Shown: positions 29,538 to 39,475, counted from the first letter of the stretch. The stretch is 64,000 nt of DNA from Alphaproteobacteria bacterium (GCA_012103315.1 WLWZ01000015.1:28040-92039); one strand, 5' to 3'. Translations and numbers: made by a program. The notes: a model not told the origin generated them from the sequence alone.

Positions 29538-29543
29538 TATAAT
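29538..29543 (+). promoter_or_regulatory. Candidate -10 element upstream of the DsbD-like gene
   Basis: A perfect TATAAT lies 55 bp upstream of the likely GTG start at 29599. No convincing -35 is seen at the usual distance, so this is only suggestive. Confidence 0.3.
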
Positions 29544-29598
29544 ACCCTAACAGTCGATTACTAACGAAAAAGCTTTGGCAATTTTAAGGCAGATATCT

Positions 29599-31737
29599 GT
29601 GTTGCGCGGTTTAATCGGTATTATTTCTGTTGTTTGGGGCGTTTTAGCCGCATCGGGCGCGGTTTTTGCGGCAACGGGGCCCTGGTGGTCTACCGATCAT
29701 GGCGCTGTCCGACTGATCGCGGAAAGCAATGCCGTGGGGTCGGCCGCAAAGATACGTCTCGGTCTTCATTTTAAGATGAAGCCTGGTTGGAAAATTTACT
29801 GGCGATCACCCGGTGACGCTGGCTTTCCGCCACGGCCTAACTGGAATGGCTCGAAAAATCTCGCGGACATAAAAATTGATTGGCCGACACCGATACGCTT
29901 TAGCGTGACGGGGTTGGAAACCATTGGCTACAAAAAGGAAGTGGTTCTGCCGCTGACCGTGCAGCCTGTTGAGGCTGGTAAGCCGCTGACCGTTAAAGCA
30001 ACGGTTCCGTACCTCACCTGTGAAGAAATCTGTGTGCCTTATGAAGCCAAGCTATCCTTGGCTTTGCCTGCTGGACCGGCAAGTTCCTCATCGGAAGGTT
30101 ATCTGATTAACAAGTTCGTTGCATTGGTACCCAAGAAGGTCACTGGCGCTAATGATAGAATCAGCTCGGTGTCGGTCATCGGACCATCGGGCACCCAAAC
30201 GTTGCAGGTTGCTGCCGCTATTTCGGGAACGCCTGATCTCCTTATTGAAGGTCCACGGGGCTTTCGATTTAGTAAGGCAAAAATCATAACGCAGGATGAA
30301 ACAGGCAAAACCGTATTTGCATCCCTTGTTTCGTCCCCCATTAAATCGGTTAAGGCGGGAAAGCCGCTAGACCTTGCCGGAAAAGATATTGTTTTAACAC
30401 TTCTCGGAGATGCCAAGGGCGCCATTGAGCTCAAGACAAAACCGTTGGCACGTGTTGTTGTTCAGACGCCTCCACCGGTATCCTTTAGCACGTTCTTGAG
30501 CATTCTCGCCTTGGCGGTGATTGGCGGGCTGATCCTCAATTTGATGCCCTGTGTGTTGCCGGTCTTGTCCTTGAAAATGCTGTCGGTGATTGGTCATGGT
30601 GGCGAAGAGCCCCGCGTCGTCCGTAAAGGCTTTCTAGCGTCTGCAGCAGGTATCCTTGTTTCGTTCCTGGTTTTGGGGTCAACGGCAGTCATTCTTAAAG
30701 CTGCCGGGCAGGCGACAGGCTGGGGCATTCAATTTCAACAACCGGTCTTTCTCACCGCGATGGCAGTGGTCGTAGCGCTGTTTGCCGCCAATCTCTGGGG
30801 CATGTTTGAAATACGTCTACCGTCTTTTCTGTCGGACCGCGCAGCGACCGTCGGTCAGGGGCAAACAGGGCAGGGACAAGGGATGGCCGGGCATTTTGCG
30901 ACCGGTGCGTTTGCGGCCCTACTGGCGACACCATGCTCCGCACCTTTTCTGGGGACAGCCGTTGGGTTTGCCTTGGCGCGGGGTGCATTTGAAATCTACG
31001 CGATCTTTACCGCACTCGGGCTTGGTCTGGCGTTGCCCTACCTCCTTGTTGCGGCCTTTCCCGCACTCGCTAACAGGTTTCCCAAGCCGGGAAACTGGAT
31101 GATTACCCTGCGCAAAATCTTAGCCTTTGCTTTGGCAGCGACGGCGGTCTGGTTGCTCACTGTTCTTGATACGCAGATCGGACGACCAGCGGCCTTTGCG
31201 ACCGCCGGATTGCTTATCGTCATGGTCGCCGTGATTGCCCTTCATCACCGCTCTTCGGAACAGCGCCGCAAACTCGTTATGTCAGGCGCGGTCATTGTCG
31301 GGCTGTTGGCCATATTGGTACCGCCACAGCTCGGGCAGGTAAGCGCGAAGTCTGGTGCTGTATCGGCGACCCATTGGCAAAAGTTCGACCCCAGTGCAAT
31401 TTCCCGGCATATCGCTGCCGGTAAGACGGTCTTTGTCGATGTCACAGCTGATTGGTGTGTGACCTGCAAGGTCAATAAGGCTTTGGTCCTTGATACAAAG
31501 GCCATCAGCGAACGCCTTAAGGACAAGAATATCGTCGCAATGCGAGCGGATTGGACGCGCCCGGACCCCGTCATTACAGCCTTCCTGCAAAGATTTATGC
31601 GTTACGGTATTCCGTTCAACGTGGTCTTTGGCCCACAGGCACCGCAAGGAATAGTGCTTCCCGAGTTACTTCGCAGAGAGACTGTAATTTCTGCACTTGT
31701 TGCTGCCCAGACCAAGCGTGCCCTGGCGGTAAAATAG
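29599..31737 (+). CDS. DsbD-like thiol:disulfide interchange protein (ScsB/DipZ type)
   Basis: 712 residues from the GTG at 29599 (AAGG upstream, and it gives a well-formed signal peptide ending VFA); a TTG at 29575 would add eight residues. The periplasmic N-terminal domain carries the Cys pair YLTCEEICVPY. A membrane domain has conserved Cys in LNLMPCVLPVLSLK and ATPCSAPFLG. The C-terminal thioredoxin domain has W619-C-V-T-C623. This is the full three-module electron relay that moves reducing power from cytoplasm to periplasm. Possible clients include cytochrome c maturation and the oxidase copper proteins. Confidence 0.92.
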   Translation: MLRGLIGIISVVWGVLAASGAVFAATGPWWSTDHGAVRLIAESNAVGSAAKIRLGLHFKMKPGWKIYWRSPGDAGFPPRPNWNGSKNLADIKIDWPTPIRFSVTGLETIGYKKEVVLPLTVQPVEAGKPLTVKATVPYLTCEEICVPYEAKLSLALPAGPASSSSEGYLINKFVALVPKKVTGANDRISSVSVIGPSGTQTLQVAAAISGTPDLLIEGPRGFRFSKAKIITQDETGKTVFASLVSSPIKSVKAGKPLDLAGKDIVLTLLGDAKGAIELKTKPLARVVVQTPPPVSFSTFLSILALAVIGGLILNLMPCVLPVLSLKMLSVIGHGGEEPRVVRKGFLASAAGILVSFLVLGSTAVILKAAGQATGWGIQFQQPVFLTAMAVVVALFAANLWGMFEIRLPSFLSDRAATVGQGQTGQGQGMAGHFATGAFAALLATPCSAPFLGTAVGFALARGAFEIYAIFTALGLGLALPYLLVAAFPALANRFPKPGNWMITLRKILAFALAATAVWLLTVLDTQIGRPAAFATAGLLIVMVAVIALHHRSSEQRRKLVMSGAVIVGLLAILVPPQLGQVSAKSGAVSATHWQKFDPSAISRHIAAGKTVFVDVTADWCVTCKVNKALVLDTKAISERLKDKNIVAMRADWTRPDPVITAFLQRFMRYGIPFNVVFGPQAPQGIVLPELLRRETVISALVAAQTKRALAVK

Positions 31738-31865
31738 GCCACGCTTTTCGATCTCCCGACGGGGTGACATTCGTTCCGTCATACCCTATCTATCAGTCAC
31801 GAAACTAAAGCATTGGTCCGAATATTGGACCTACTAACCAACACATCTTTCAAAGGAGATCTGCA

Positions 31866-32345
31866 ATGGCAGTGCAAGAAGGCGACAAGGTTCCGGCAGC
31901 AACATTTAAAGTAATGGGTGCCGATGGCCCCGCCGATATGACGAGCGAAGAGCTTTTTGCTGGTAAGACGGTAGCACTGTTTTCTGTCCCCGGCGCTTTT
32001 ACGCCAACCTGTTCCGCTAAACATCTTCCTGGCTTCGTTGAAAAAGCCGGTGATCTAAAAGCCAAGGGCGTTGACGCCATCGCCTGTACGGCAGCCAATG
32101 ACGTCTTTGTCATGGATGCCTGGGGCAAGGATCAGCACGTGGGCGATATTGCCATGTTGGCTGATGGCAGTGCAGATTTTGCCAAAGCACTTGGCCTTGA
32201 GCTCGATCTCATGGGTCGTGGCATGGGCATGCGGGGCCAACGCTATTCGATGATCGTCAAAGATGGCGTGATCGAAAAGCTCAACGTTGAAGAAGGCGGT
32301 GCCTTTGAGGTTTCCAGCGCTGAACATATGCTTGGACAGCTCTAG
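31866..32345 (+). CDS. Peroxiredoxin (Prx5 type)
   Basis: 159 residues. The Prx5-subfamily active site VPGAFTPTCSAKHLPGF holds peroxidatic Cys49, and the C-terminal half has RGMGMRGQRYSMIV. Another Cys is at 74, but the distant resolving Cys of eukaryotic Prx5 is absent, so reduction by glutathione or glutaredoxin is likely; gshA is in this window. The ribosome site AAAGGAG lies just upstream. Followed by an intrinsic terminator. Confidence 0.95.
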   Translation: MAVQEGDKVPAATFKVMGADGPADMTSEELFAGKTVALFSVPGAFTPTCSAKHLPGFVEKAGDLKAKGVDAIACTAANDVFVMDAWGKDQHVGDIAMLADGSADFAKALGLELDLMGRGMGMRGQRYSMIVKDGVIEKLNVEEGGAFEVSSAEHMLGQL

Positions 32346-32371
32346 GGCTTTTCGACATATTTATGTGTCTG

Positions 32372-32403
32372 CGGCGGCATCCATTGAGGGTGCCGCCGTT
32401 TTT
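32372..32403 (+). terminator. Intrinsic terminator after the peroxiredoxin gene
   Basis: CGGCGGCA (32372-32379) pairs with TGCCGCCG (32391-32398) over an 11-base loop and is followed by TTTTT. It separates the peroxiredoxin transcript from the oxidoreductase gene starting 22 bp later. Confidence 0.82.
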
Positions 32404-32424
32404 CTTTCAAGGGGAGAAGGCAAC

Positions 32425-33363
32425 ATGCGTGCAATCGGAATAATGGAATTTGGTGGGCCTGAAGCACTCGAGCAGGTCGAGGTGCCTGAAGTGCATGCCG
32501 GGCCGGGTGAAGTACGTATTAGCATTCAGGCTGCAACGGTTAATCCAACTGATGTTATGACCAGGAATGGGTCGCGCGCTGAACAGTTGAAAGTTGATCC
32601 GGCGCCGTATGTCCCCGGCATGGATATCGCTGGGGTTGTCGATGAGGTGGGAGACGGTGTGGATAGTCGTGTGAAGGTTGGTGATGCGGTTATGGCGATG
32701 GTCGTAACCAAGGCCAGCCATTGCGGATACCGCGAACAAATCGTACTCAACGCGCAATCCGTCGTTTCTGCACCAGCAGGTGCAAGCCATGTCGAAGCCG
32801 CAACCTTGCCGATGAACGGTCTGACAGCGAGGCGTTCACTGGATCTCCTTGCTTTGTCACCCGGTCAGACACTTGCCGTTACGGGGGCTGCCGGTGCGTA
32901 TGGTGGCTATGTCATCCAACAAGCCAAAGTAGATGGCTTAACCGTTATTGCCGATGCCTCGGAGGCTGATGGAGCGCTTATCAAATCATTTGGCGCCGAC
33001 ATTGTGGTGCGTCGCGGTGATGATGTAGCTGCCCGTATTCGTGAGCATTTTCCGGATGGCGTCGATGGTCTGGCAGATGGTGCTGTCATGAAAGAGCTTG
33101 CCATACCAGCGGTTCGTGACGGTGGGTCTTTTACGTCGGTCCGTGGATATGAAGGCGATGGGCAACGAGGAATTAACTTCACCAAGACGTTCGTCCGCGA
33201 GTATGACGGAAAAACCGAAAAATTGGACATGTTGCGGCAGTTGGTGGAGGACGGTGCGATAACCCTGCGGGTTGCCGATACCTTTACGCCCGAACAAGCA
33301 CCAGACGCTCACCGGCGCCTGGAGGCAGGCGGCACACGTGGTCGTTTGGTGATCGAATTCTGA
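32425..33363 (+). CDS. NADP-dependent quinone oxidoreductase-like protein (MDR family, zinc-independent)
   Basis: 312 residues from the ATG at 32425 with a strong AAGGGGAGAAGG site; longer readings run back into the peroxiredoxin gene. GroES-like N-terminal domain ([19 protein letters not shown]) and a Rossmann domain ([17 protein letters not shown], the AxGxxGxxG loop of quinone reductases). No zinc-binding Cys cluster. Probably reduces quinones or enones with NADPH. Confidence 0.88.
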   Translation: MRAIGIMEFGGPEALEQVEVPEVHAGPGEVRISIQAATVNPTDVMTRNGSRAEQLKVDPAPYVPGMDIAGVVDEVGDGVDSRVKVGDAVMAMVVTKASHCGYREQIVLNAQSVVSAPAGASHVEAATLPMNGLTARRSLDLLALSPGQTLAVTGAAGAYGGYVIQQAKVDGLTVIADASEADGALIKSFGADIVVRRGDDVAARIREHFPDGVDGLADGAVMKELAIPAVRDGGSFTSVRGYEGDGQRGINFTKTFVREYDGKTEKLDMLRQLVEDGAITLRVADTFTPEQAPDAHRRLEAGGTRGRLVIEF

Positions 33364-33369
33364 TAGAGT

Positions 33370-33858
33370 TTAGATCCAGCGACGGACTTTTGCGCAGTAA
33401 TCCCGATAGCTGTCGCTAAATTTTCCTTCGAGATAGCGTTCTTCCCGGGCGATAACGCCGTAATGCATGACAATCAGGCAGGGGATGAGACAACCCAGCG
33501 TCGCCATCTTGCCATAGGCAATTACAATGCCCGCATAGAGTAAGGTTGCAGCGAGATACATAGGGTTTCGCGAGAATCTGTACGGGCCGTCTGTGACGAT
33601 CGTTGTTGCGGGTTTTCGAACATCGACATGGGTCTTTTGCCTGATAAACCGTGTAACCGCCCAGCAAACGATTAGAAAGCCGGTTGCGGCGAGTACCCAG
33701 CCCGCCGGGTGCGAAAATCCTTGAAATCCAATTGAGTGGCTGAGGGCGCGATCAGTGATTATGCCGATGACAAAGAAAGTCAGATAGATCACTGGCGGGA
33801 ATGTCAGGACATCGGGCGAGTCGAACGCATCGGTTGGGTCGGTTGGTTTATCGCTCAT
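33370..33858 (-). CDS. Isoprenylcysteine carboxyl methyltransferase-like membrane protein
   Basis: 162 residues, about four membrane helices. The C-terminal signature [13 protein letters not shown], with a later [23 protein letters not shown], is that of the ICMT/PEMT methyltransferase group that binds S-adenosylmethionine in the membrane. Methyl acceptor unknown in bacteria. It overlaps rnhA by 4 bp (ATGA), so the two are cotranscribed and probably translationally coupled. Confidence 0.85.
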   Translation of the reverse strand: MSDKPTDPTDAFDSPDVLTFPPVIYLTFFVIGIITDRALSHSIGFQGFSHPAGWVLAATGFLIVCWAVTRFIRQKTHVDVRKPATTIVTDGPYRFSRNPMYLAATLLYAGIVIAYGKMATLGCLIPCLIVMHYGVIAREERYLEGKFSDSYRDYCAKVRRWI

Positions 33859-34331
33859 GCGCTGTTCTGCACTTCGCTGACGCCGCGCCGAGCTAATTCA
33901 TCGGCGCGTTCGTTTTCCGGGTGACCAGCATGACCCTTCACCCAGCGCCAGTCGACATCGTGTTTCGCGACGGCTTCATCAAGCTCTTGCCATAAATCAA
34001 CATTCTTAACCGGCTTCTTGGCTGCTGTTTTCCAGTTGCGGGCTTTCCAATTAGTAATCCAGCTTGTAATGCCGTCTTTTACATAGGTGCTATCGGTATA
34101 AAGGACCGCACTGACCGGACGCTTTAGGCTTTCAAGTGCTTTGATTGCTGCGGTGAGTTCCATGCGGTTGTTGGTTGTGTCGGGTTCACCGCCCCAAATT
34201 TCCCGTTCTTCTCCGCGCCATCGCAGGATAGCACCCCAGCCACCCGGGCCCGGATTTCCACTGCAGGCACCATCGGTAAAGATTTCGACTGACCCGGGTT
34301 GCTGATCGTCTGTTGCGGTGTCATCTGCCAT
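33855..34331 (-). CDS. rnhA: Ribonuclease HI
   Basis: 158 residues. The four acidic catalytic residues are visible: D20 in [16 protein letters not shown]58 in [10 protein letters not shown]80 in LYTDSTYV and D144 in ENERADELA, plus H134 in VKGHAGH. It degrades RNA in RNA-DNA hybrids. Second gene after thrB (3 bp gap), before the ICMT-like gene. A second RNase H, rnhB, is at 48 kb. Confidence 0.97.
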   Translation of the reverse strand: MADDTATDDQQPGSVEIFTDGACSGNPGPGGWGAILRWRGEEREIWGGEPDTTNNRMELTAAIKALESLKRPVSAVLYTDSTYVKDGITSWITNWKARNWKTAAKKPVKNVDLWQELDEAVAKHDVDWRWVKGHAGHPENERADELARRGVSEVQNSA

Positions 34332-34334
34332 CGT

Positions 34335-35303
34335 CTACCCGGTCCCCAGCCCATAGGCACCTGGACTGCCTGCCTTTTGATGAAACTCAAGCTTCTTGAG
34401 GTATTCCAGCGGGTCCTTGGGCTGCACAAAGGCACCTTCGGGATGATTGAGTAAATCATAGAGACGGGTGAGCAAGAACCGTAAGGCGCCGCCCCGAGCT
34501 AATAGCGGCAGAGCGTTTATTTCTGCCGGTTCGAGGGGCCGAACAGCTGTATATCCCTCAATGAGATTCCGCGCTTTAGTAACATTAAAGCTGCCATCAT
34601 CTTCGAAACACCAAGCATTGAGACAAATCGCAATTTCATAGGCAAACGAGCCGTTACAGGCGAAGTAGAAATCGATAACGCCGCTCAAATCGTTATGGTG
34701 AAAAAACACGTTATCTGGAAACAGGTCAGCGTGAATAATCCCAGAAGGGAGGTTATTCGGCCAATTGGCTTCCAAATATGTCAGCTCGGATTCAATTTTA
34801 GAGGAAAGCCCTATCTGAATTTCGTCGGCGCGCACTTTTGTTTGGGAAAACAGCTCTTGCCAAGCAATTCGGTCCATTCCGTTTTTACGTGTGAGATTAA
34901 ACCCATCAGCTGCCAAATGCATTTTGGCGGCAGCACCACCAACGCCTCGGCAATGTTCAGGCTCTACCCGTTTTGGCCAAAGGCCTGATAGAAAGCTGAT
35001 GAGCGCTGCGGGTTTGCCACACAAATCTCGTAATGCCTCACCATCGTGACCATGGATCGGTGTTGGACAGGGGAAATTTTGGGCGGCGAGGTGGTCCATC
35101 AGACCGAGAAAGAACGGCAAATCTTCTGGCTGCACACGTTTTTCGTAAAGCGTCAGAATGAAATTACCACGGTCCGTTTGAAGCAAGTAGTTGGAGTTCT
35201 CCACACCCTCTGCAATCCCTTTGCAGGATTGAACCTCACCAATGTCATACTCCGCAACGAAGACTTCTAGTTCATCGTCAGACACTTCGGTATAGACGGC
35301 CAT
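34335..35303 (-). CDS. thrB: Homoserine kinase, type II (ThrB)
   Basis: 322 residues. Aminoglycoside-phosphotransferase-like kinase, not the GHMP type of E. coli: the N terminus has IAEGVENSNYLLQT, and the catalytic loop is GIIHADLFPDNVFF followed by GVIDFYFACNG for metal binding. It phosphorylates homoserine for threonine synthase (thrC in this window). The ispH-thrB-rnhA order is common in alphaproteobacteria. Confidence 0.95.
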   Translation of the reverse strand: MAVYTEVSDDELEVFVAEYDIGEVQSCKGIAEGVENSNYLLQTDRGNFILTLYEKRVQPEDLPFFLGLMDHLAAQNFPCPTPIHGHDGEALRDLCGKPAALISFLSGLWPKRVEPEHCRGVGGAAAKMHLAADGFNLTRKNGMDRIAWQELFSQTKVRADEIQIGLSSKIESELTYLEANWPNNLPSGIIHADLFPDNVFFHHNDLSGVIDFYFACNGSFAYEIAICLNAWCFEDDGSFNVTKARNLIEGYTAVRPLEPAEINALPLLARGGALRFLLTRLYDLLNHPEGAFVQPKDPLEYLKKLEFHQKAGSPGAYGLGTG

Positions 35304-35358
35304 AGGTTTGCGACCGTCTTATTGCAAGAATAGTGGGGCGGGAAACGCGATCATTTTA

Positions 35359-36303
35359 CTAAGCTGACAATGCGCGCGGCAGACTAAAATGGACATCTTC
35401 GGTGGTAACGTTGATTTCCTTTAGCTCTACGTCGAAGTTATCTTTCAGTGTCGAGATCAGCTCTTGTACTAAAAGCTCCGGCGCTGAAGCTCCTGCCGTA
35501 ACGCCGACGGTATCAACACCGTCGAGCCATGCAATGTCGAGCTCGCTGGCGCGTTCAATCAGGATCGATTTTGGACACCCTGCAGCCCTCGCTACTTCCG
35601 CCAGGCGGTTGGAATTCGATGAGTTGGGCGCACCCAAAACAACGAATGCATCACAATTGGGGGTTAGAGCTTTAACCGCCGCCTGCCGATTTGTGGTCGC
35701 GTAACAAATGTCTTCCTTACGAGGGGATTCGATATCAGGGAAACGTTTTTCCAGAGCAGCAATGATATCGGCTGTATCGTCCACGGAGAGTGTTGTCTGA
35801 GTGACGAATGACAGATTGTTTGGATTCGGGACCTCTACCGTTTCAGCCTGTTCAACATTTTCGACCAAAAGAATTTGGCCTTCTGGCAACTGGCCGAGTG
35901 TGCCGATGACTTCTGGATGGCCAGCATGTCCGATTAGAATAACGGTCCGACCTTCCCCGCGATGGCGTTTGGCATCGACATGGACTTTCGTAACGAGCGG
36001 ACAGGTGGCATCAATATGCACCATGTTTCGGCGTTGCGCGGCTTCTGGCACGGATTTGGGAACCCCATGCGCCGAAAAGATCACCGGCGCGTCTTCTGGT
36101 ACTTCATCGAGCTCTTCAACAAAAATCGCCCCTTTTTCCCGCAATTCGTCGACGACAAATTTGTTGTGGACGATCTCATGTCGGACATAAACGGGGGCAC
36201 CGAACTTTTCCAATGACCTCTCTACGATTTCAATTGCCCGGTCGACGCCAGCGCAGAAACCACGAGGTCCGGCGAGCTGGATGGTGAGTTTTCGTTTCGA
36301 CAT
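35359..36303 (-). CDS. ispH: 4-hydroxy-3-methylbut-2-enyl diphosphate reductase (IspH/LytB)
   Basis: 314 residues. The three iron-sulfur ligands are C17 (GPRGFCAGV), C101 ([11 protein letters not shown]) and C200 ([10 protein letters not shown]), matching C12, C96 and C197 of E. coli. The substrate segment [11 protein letters not shown] and the TAGASAPE motif are present. Last step of the MEP pathway to isopentenyl diphosphate, feeding the prenyl tails used by UbiA and CtaB. First gene of the ispH-thrB-rnhA cluster; 55 bp to thrB. Confidence 0.97.
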   Translation of the reverse strand: MSKRKLTIQLAGPRGFCAGVDRAIEIVERSLEKFGAPVYVRHEIVHNKFVVDELREKGAIFVEELDEVPEDAPVIFSAHGVPKSVPEAAQRRNMVHIDATCPLVTKVHVDAKRHRGEGRTVILIGHAGHPEVIGTLGQLPEGQILLVENVEQAETVEVPNPNNLSFVTQTTLSVDDTADIIAALEKRFPDIESPRKEDICYATTNRQAAVKALTPNCDAFVVLGAPNSSNSNRLAEVARAAGCPKSILIERASELDIAWLDGVDTVGVTAGASAPELLVQELISTLKDNFDVELKEINVTTEDVHFSLPRALSA

Positions 36304-36457
36304 ATTGCGGTTTCGATCCTTCGCTTGAAGATATGCGTAATATGTTGCTTTGCTTGAGAAAACTCAACACCTCCTCTAGAGTTTGCCGTATAAAACAATG
36401 GTGCTTTAGCGGGTATGAAAATACCTCGGCTATTGTCTCCAAATGAAAGGATAACGA

Positions 36458-36697
36458 ATGACTGACCCTGTAATCGCGCAAAAAGAACCTTGCGGTGTCG
36501 ATGTAGAGGAAGGCAATGAATATTGGTGGTGCGCTTGCGGCAAAAGCGCTTCCCAGCCTTTTTGTGATGGTTCACACAAGGGTACAGGGCTTTCTCCGAT
36601 GCAGTATGTCGCAAAACGAAATCAGACGGTTTGGTTCTGCGGCTGTAAAAAGACAACGAGTGCGCCGACTTGTGATGGCACTCATAACGACCTCTAA
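36458..36697 (+). CDS. Tandem CDGSH iron-sulfur domain protein
   Basis: 79 residues with two CDGSH motifs: WWCACGKSASQPFCDGSH and WFCGCKKTTSAPTCDGTH. Each supplies three Cys and one His for a 2Fe-2S cluster, so this is the double-domain, soluble type (like mitoNEET-related bacterial proteins). Redox or Fe-S transfer role is inferred. Divergent from ispH. The following gene starts 15 bp after the stop. Confidence 0.9.
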   Translation: MTDPVIAQKEPCGVDVEEGNEYWWCACGKSASQPFCDGSHKGTGLSPMQYVAKRNQTVWFCGCKKTTSAPTCDGTHNDL

Positions 36698-36712
36698 TTA
36701 CGGTTATACCAC

Positions 36713-37300
36713 GTGAGAGAACTTTCCTTCAGGTGGCAAAGCCATCAGTGGCGACGACGTGTTTTTAGCGGATGTGTTGTTGCCGCAATCATACCTTTTC
36801 TATCCGCCTGTGGAGCCTTCGGGCCCAAAAAGCCTGCGCCGCGCTGTCCAGATGTTTTGCTTTTGAAGCACGCTAATAGTGTCACCTATTTCAAACCGGG
36901 CCCCGGACGCGATATCACTGACGTTTTAGGGACGATAGCGATCGTCGATTTCAAAGGTGAGTGCGACTACAACAAAAAACGCACTAAGGTGAGGATAACC
37001 CTGAACGTTGCATTTGATGTCCGGCGTGGTCCTGCTGATCGTACCAAAGCGATGAATTTTCGTTATTTCGTTGCGATCCCTAAATTTCATCCTGCACCGC
37101 AGGGGAAAAGCGTCTTTCCATTACAGGCGAAGTTTCGAGGCAACCAAACCCGCTTGAATTTGATCGATGAAATTCGGTTGGAGATTCCGATGCCACCTTA
37201 CCCGAAGGTTGATGAATATACTGTCTATATGGGGATTCAGCTGACGCCCCAGCAGCTTAAATATAACCAGTCGCAGGCGAACCGGCAGCGGCGGCGTTAA
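36713..37300 (+). CDS. Putative lipoprotein of unknown function
   Basis: 195 residues from a GTG at 36713. A basic N terminus and hydrophobic stretch (CVVAAIIPFLSACGAFG) end in the lipobox LSAC, so the mature protein should begin at that Cys and sit in an envelope membrane. The mature part contains about 30 Lys/Arg and ends NRQRRR. The middle reads like a beta-sandwich. I do not recognise the family with certainty. Probably cotranscribed with the CDGSH gene. Confidence 0.65.
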   Translation: MRELSFRWQSHQWRRRVFSGCVVAAIIPFLSACGAFGPKKPAPRCPDVLLLKHANSVTYFKPGPGRDITDVLGTIAIVDFKGECDYNKKRTKVRITLNVAFDVRRGPADRTKAMNFRYFVAIPKFHPAPQGKSVFPLQAKFRGNQTRLNLIDEIRLEIPMPPYPKVDEYTVYMGIQLTPQQLKYNQSQANRQRRR

Positions 37301-37316
37301 AGAGTGACCACCCGTT

Positions 37317-37697
37317 TTACGGCTTGTTCTTCATCCGGCGGAAGGTTCCAAATTCATTAATAAACATGATCTGATCTTGTGCCGCCATTGAGCATCCGAC
37401 ACCTACTTTCTCGGAGCTTAGGAAAATTTGCATATTGGTAATGGATTTGCCGCTCGGTGCGGTCCAAGCGACCGGCTTGCCACCTTTATAGGCGCAGACT
37501 CCGTCGCAATTTAGAATGCCACTTTCAAGAAACTCCCAAACCATGCCATGTTCAGTATGCTGCCAGAAACCTGGAATTTTATCCCGGACGCAGCCCGATC
37601 CACTGGTATCAATACCAACAAAAGCGGCGGCACTGCCGGGCAAAAGACAGGTGAGTAATAGGGCGGTGATGCTAGATTTTAAGAATTGAAAATTCAT
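37317..37697 (-). CDS. Small secreted protein of unknown function
   Basis: 126 residues from the ATG at 37697 (GAGAG upstream). Signal peptide of about 24 residues ending GSAAA. The mature protein has four Cys (GSGCVRD, ILNCDGVCAYKG, GVGCSMA), consistent with two disulfides. The pattern of short Trp/Gly segments does not point me to a named family. Convergent with the lipoprotein gene, 16 bp between stops. Confidence 0.6.
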   Translation of the reverse strand: MNFQFLKSSITALLLTCLLPGSAAAFVGIDTSGSGCVRDKIPGFWQHTEHGMVWEFLESGILNCDGVCAYKGGKPVAWTAPSGKSITNMQIFLSSEKVGVGCSMAAQDQIMFINEFGTFRRMKNKP

Positions 37698-37808
37698 ATC
37701 TCTCAACCTTTTGAGATTGGGCGCTGCCACAATCGGTAACACAAATATAAACACCGGTTTACATGGCGTGTAAATAGATTGAACAGCAGCGTTGGCGATA
37801 GCCGGGTA

Positions 37809-38195
37809 TCAGCTGGTTGGTTGCTTTTTCGCAAAGCCTAACCAAATTATTACGCCTAAATTGATGAAAGGGACGAAGTACCAAAGACCATGCCAGTGTG
37901 ACCGTCCCGTATCGACAAAGCGGCGTGCCATCGTATTGAGAAACAGATAAAAATTTGTAGAAACGATCAAAAAGCCAACGGACAGGCCAGCCATTTCTTC
38001 AACAATCGGCGGCATGAAAATCGTCACGATCACATAGACAGCAACATAAATATAAATTCGCTTTCGGTAATCCGCAGCGTCTAACGCAGTCCCCTTTGCG
38101 ACAAACAGGGCGTATATCGAAATCACAGCCAGTATTGCGATGAGAAATTTTGCCGTTAAGCCGGTCCAGGCGACACTTATGGCGGTCGTTGCCAT
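37809..38195 (-). CDS. Small membrane protein, possibly DUF805-like
   Basis: 128 residues, four hydrophobic helices. The segment NTMARRFVDTGRSHWHGLWYFVPFINL resembles the DUF805 motif (ARRLHDTGRSGWW and a following helix). Function unknown. It lies 11 bp downstream of the atpF stop on the same strand, so it may be read from the ATP synthase transcript. Confidence 0.6.
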   Translation of the reverse strand: MATTAISVAWTGLTAKFLIAILAVISIYALFVAKGTALDAADYRKRIYIYVAVYVIVTIFMPPIVEEMAGLSVGFLIVSTNFYLFLNTMARRFVDTGRSHWHGLWYFVPFINLGVIIWLGFAKKQPTS

Positions 38196-38206
38196 GAGGC
38201 GTGGTT

Positions 38207-38695
38207 TTAGTGAAGCTTGTTGGGAAGTTCGGCGATTGCGCTGTCGACCAGCTGAGCGGCTGCGGCGTCATCAAGCTGTTCAGTCAGGATACGTTGAGTC
38301 GCAGTTACAGCGACGTCTATCGCGGTGTTGCGGACCGCTTGCATTGCGTCAGCTTCCGCTTGGGCGATCTTATCGATTGCCAGTTGTTCGCGACGCTTAA
38401 GGGAATCCGCTAAAGTCTCGGCAGCTTCGGTTGCGGTGCGCTCTGCCTCCGCTTGCGCGTTAGCAAGCATCTCATCGACTTCGCGGGTCGCGTCGCGTTG
38501 TCTACGTTGATAATCGGCCAGCAGGCTTTGAACTTCTTCGCGAAGGCTTGCGGCGTCATCAAGGCTGGTTTTGATCTTATCAGCACGGCTGTCCAAGCTA
38601 GCCGTGATTGCTTTCCACGCGGGTTTGGCAATCAGTGCCATCAACAGTAAAAAGCCAACGGCGACCCAAAACTCTGGTGTCTGTAAGGCAGCCAT
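38207..38695 (-). CDS. atpF: ATP synthase F0 subunit b
   Basis: 162 residues: one N-terminal helix (FWVAVGFLLLMALIA) and a long charged coiled coil (about 30-150), the b-subunit design. With the b' subunit immediately upstream it forms the heterodimeric stator of photosynthetic-type and alphaproteobacterial ATP synthases. Overlaps the b' stop by one base. Confidence 0.94.
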   Translation of the reverse strand: MAALQTPEFWVAVGFLLLMALIAKPAWKAITASLDSRADKIKTSLDDAASLREEVQSLLADYQRRQRDATREVDEMLANAQAEAERTATEAAETLADSLKRREQLAIDKIAQAEADAMQAVRNTAIDVAVTATQRILTEQLDDAAAAQLVDSAIAELPNKLH

Positions 38696-39189
38696 TAGTG
38701 ACGTTCCTCATCGAGAACAGAAGCCACCGCTTTTTCGGCATCGGCTTCTGAGATTTCTCGCCCGATCAATTTACCCGCAGCCGCTTGCGTGACGTCTGTT
38801 GCAACCGTTCGGATATTTGCCAGGGCTTGCTCTTTCGCAGCATCAATCCGCGCTTCAGCTTCAGCGGTCTGAGCGTTGAGCTTTTCGGTCAGCGCCGCAT
38901 GCTGTGAGGCGGCCTCGGCAGCCATCTTTTCGCTTGCCGCTCGTATTGTGTCCTGAGCCTTGTTCCGGCCTTCAGCGACGGTTTTCTCATATGCCTCGCG
39001 CACGGCCTCGGCGTCCTGTTTTAGCTTTTCAGCCTTTTCCAGGTCGTCGTCGATGCGTTCCTGGCGATCTTGCAGAATGCTACCGATTTTGGGCAGGGCA
39101 ATTTTCCACATGGCCAGATAGAGCAGGACAAACGTCACCACCAGCCAAAATAGCTGTGGGGCGAATGTCGATGGATCTAGTTGGGGCAT
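38695..39189 (-). CDS. ATP synthase F0 subunit b'
   Basis: 164 residues. N-terminal PQLDPSTFAPQLFWLVVTFVLLY gives the membrane anchor typical of b', followed by an Ala/Glu/Lys-rich coiled coil (about 40-150). It pairs with subunit b. Placed between c and b as in other alphaproteobacteria. Confidence 0.94.
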   Translation of the reverse strand: MPQLDPSTFAPQLFWLVVTFVLLYLAMWKIALPKIGSILQDRQERIDDDLEKAEKLKQDAEAVREAYEKTVAEGRNKAQDTIRAASEKMAAEAASQHAALTEKLNAQTAEAEARIDAAKEQALANIRTVATDVTQAAAGKLIGREISEADAEKAVASVLDEERH

Positions 39190-39247
39190 AGCTCAGATTT
39201 CTCCGTACAAGGTGCCGGAGAATCCGGCACCATTGATCGAAACGTGA

Positions 39248-39475
39248 TCAGAATACGAAGAGCAAAAGCAGGGCCACAACCAGCGCGTAAAGTGCGATGG
39301 CTTCAACCAAGGCAAATCCGATCCAGGTCATGGCCGTCACGTTCTCGGCAGCAGCCGGGTTACGTGCAACCGATGAGATGAAGGCGGCAAAAATATTGCC
39401 GATACCGATACCGGCTCCGATAACGCCGATTGCGGCAAGGCCCGCACCGATTAGTTTAGCTGCAGCAGCTTCCAT
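39248..39475 (-). CDS. atpE: ATP synthase F0 subunit c
   Basis: 75 residues, two-helix hairpin. Gly-rich first helix (GAGLAAIGVIGAGIGIG), polar loop ARNP, and proton-binding Glu58 in WIGFALVEAIALY. Forms the rotor ring. No sign of the extra ligands expected for sodium specificity, so proton driven. Confidence 0.97.
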   Translation of the reverse strand: MEAAAAKLIGAGLAAIGVIGAGIGIGNIFAAFISSVARNPAAAENVTAMTWIGFALVEAIALYALVVALLLLFVF

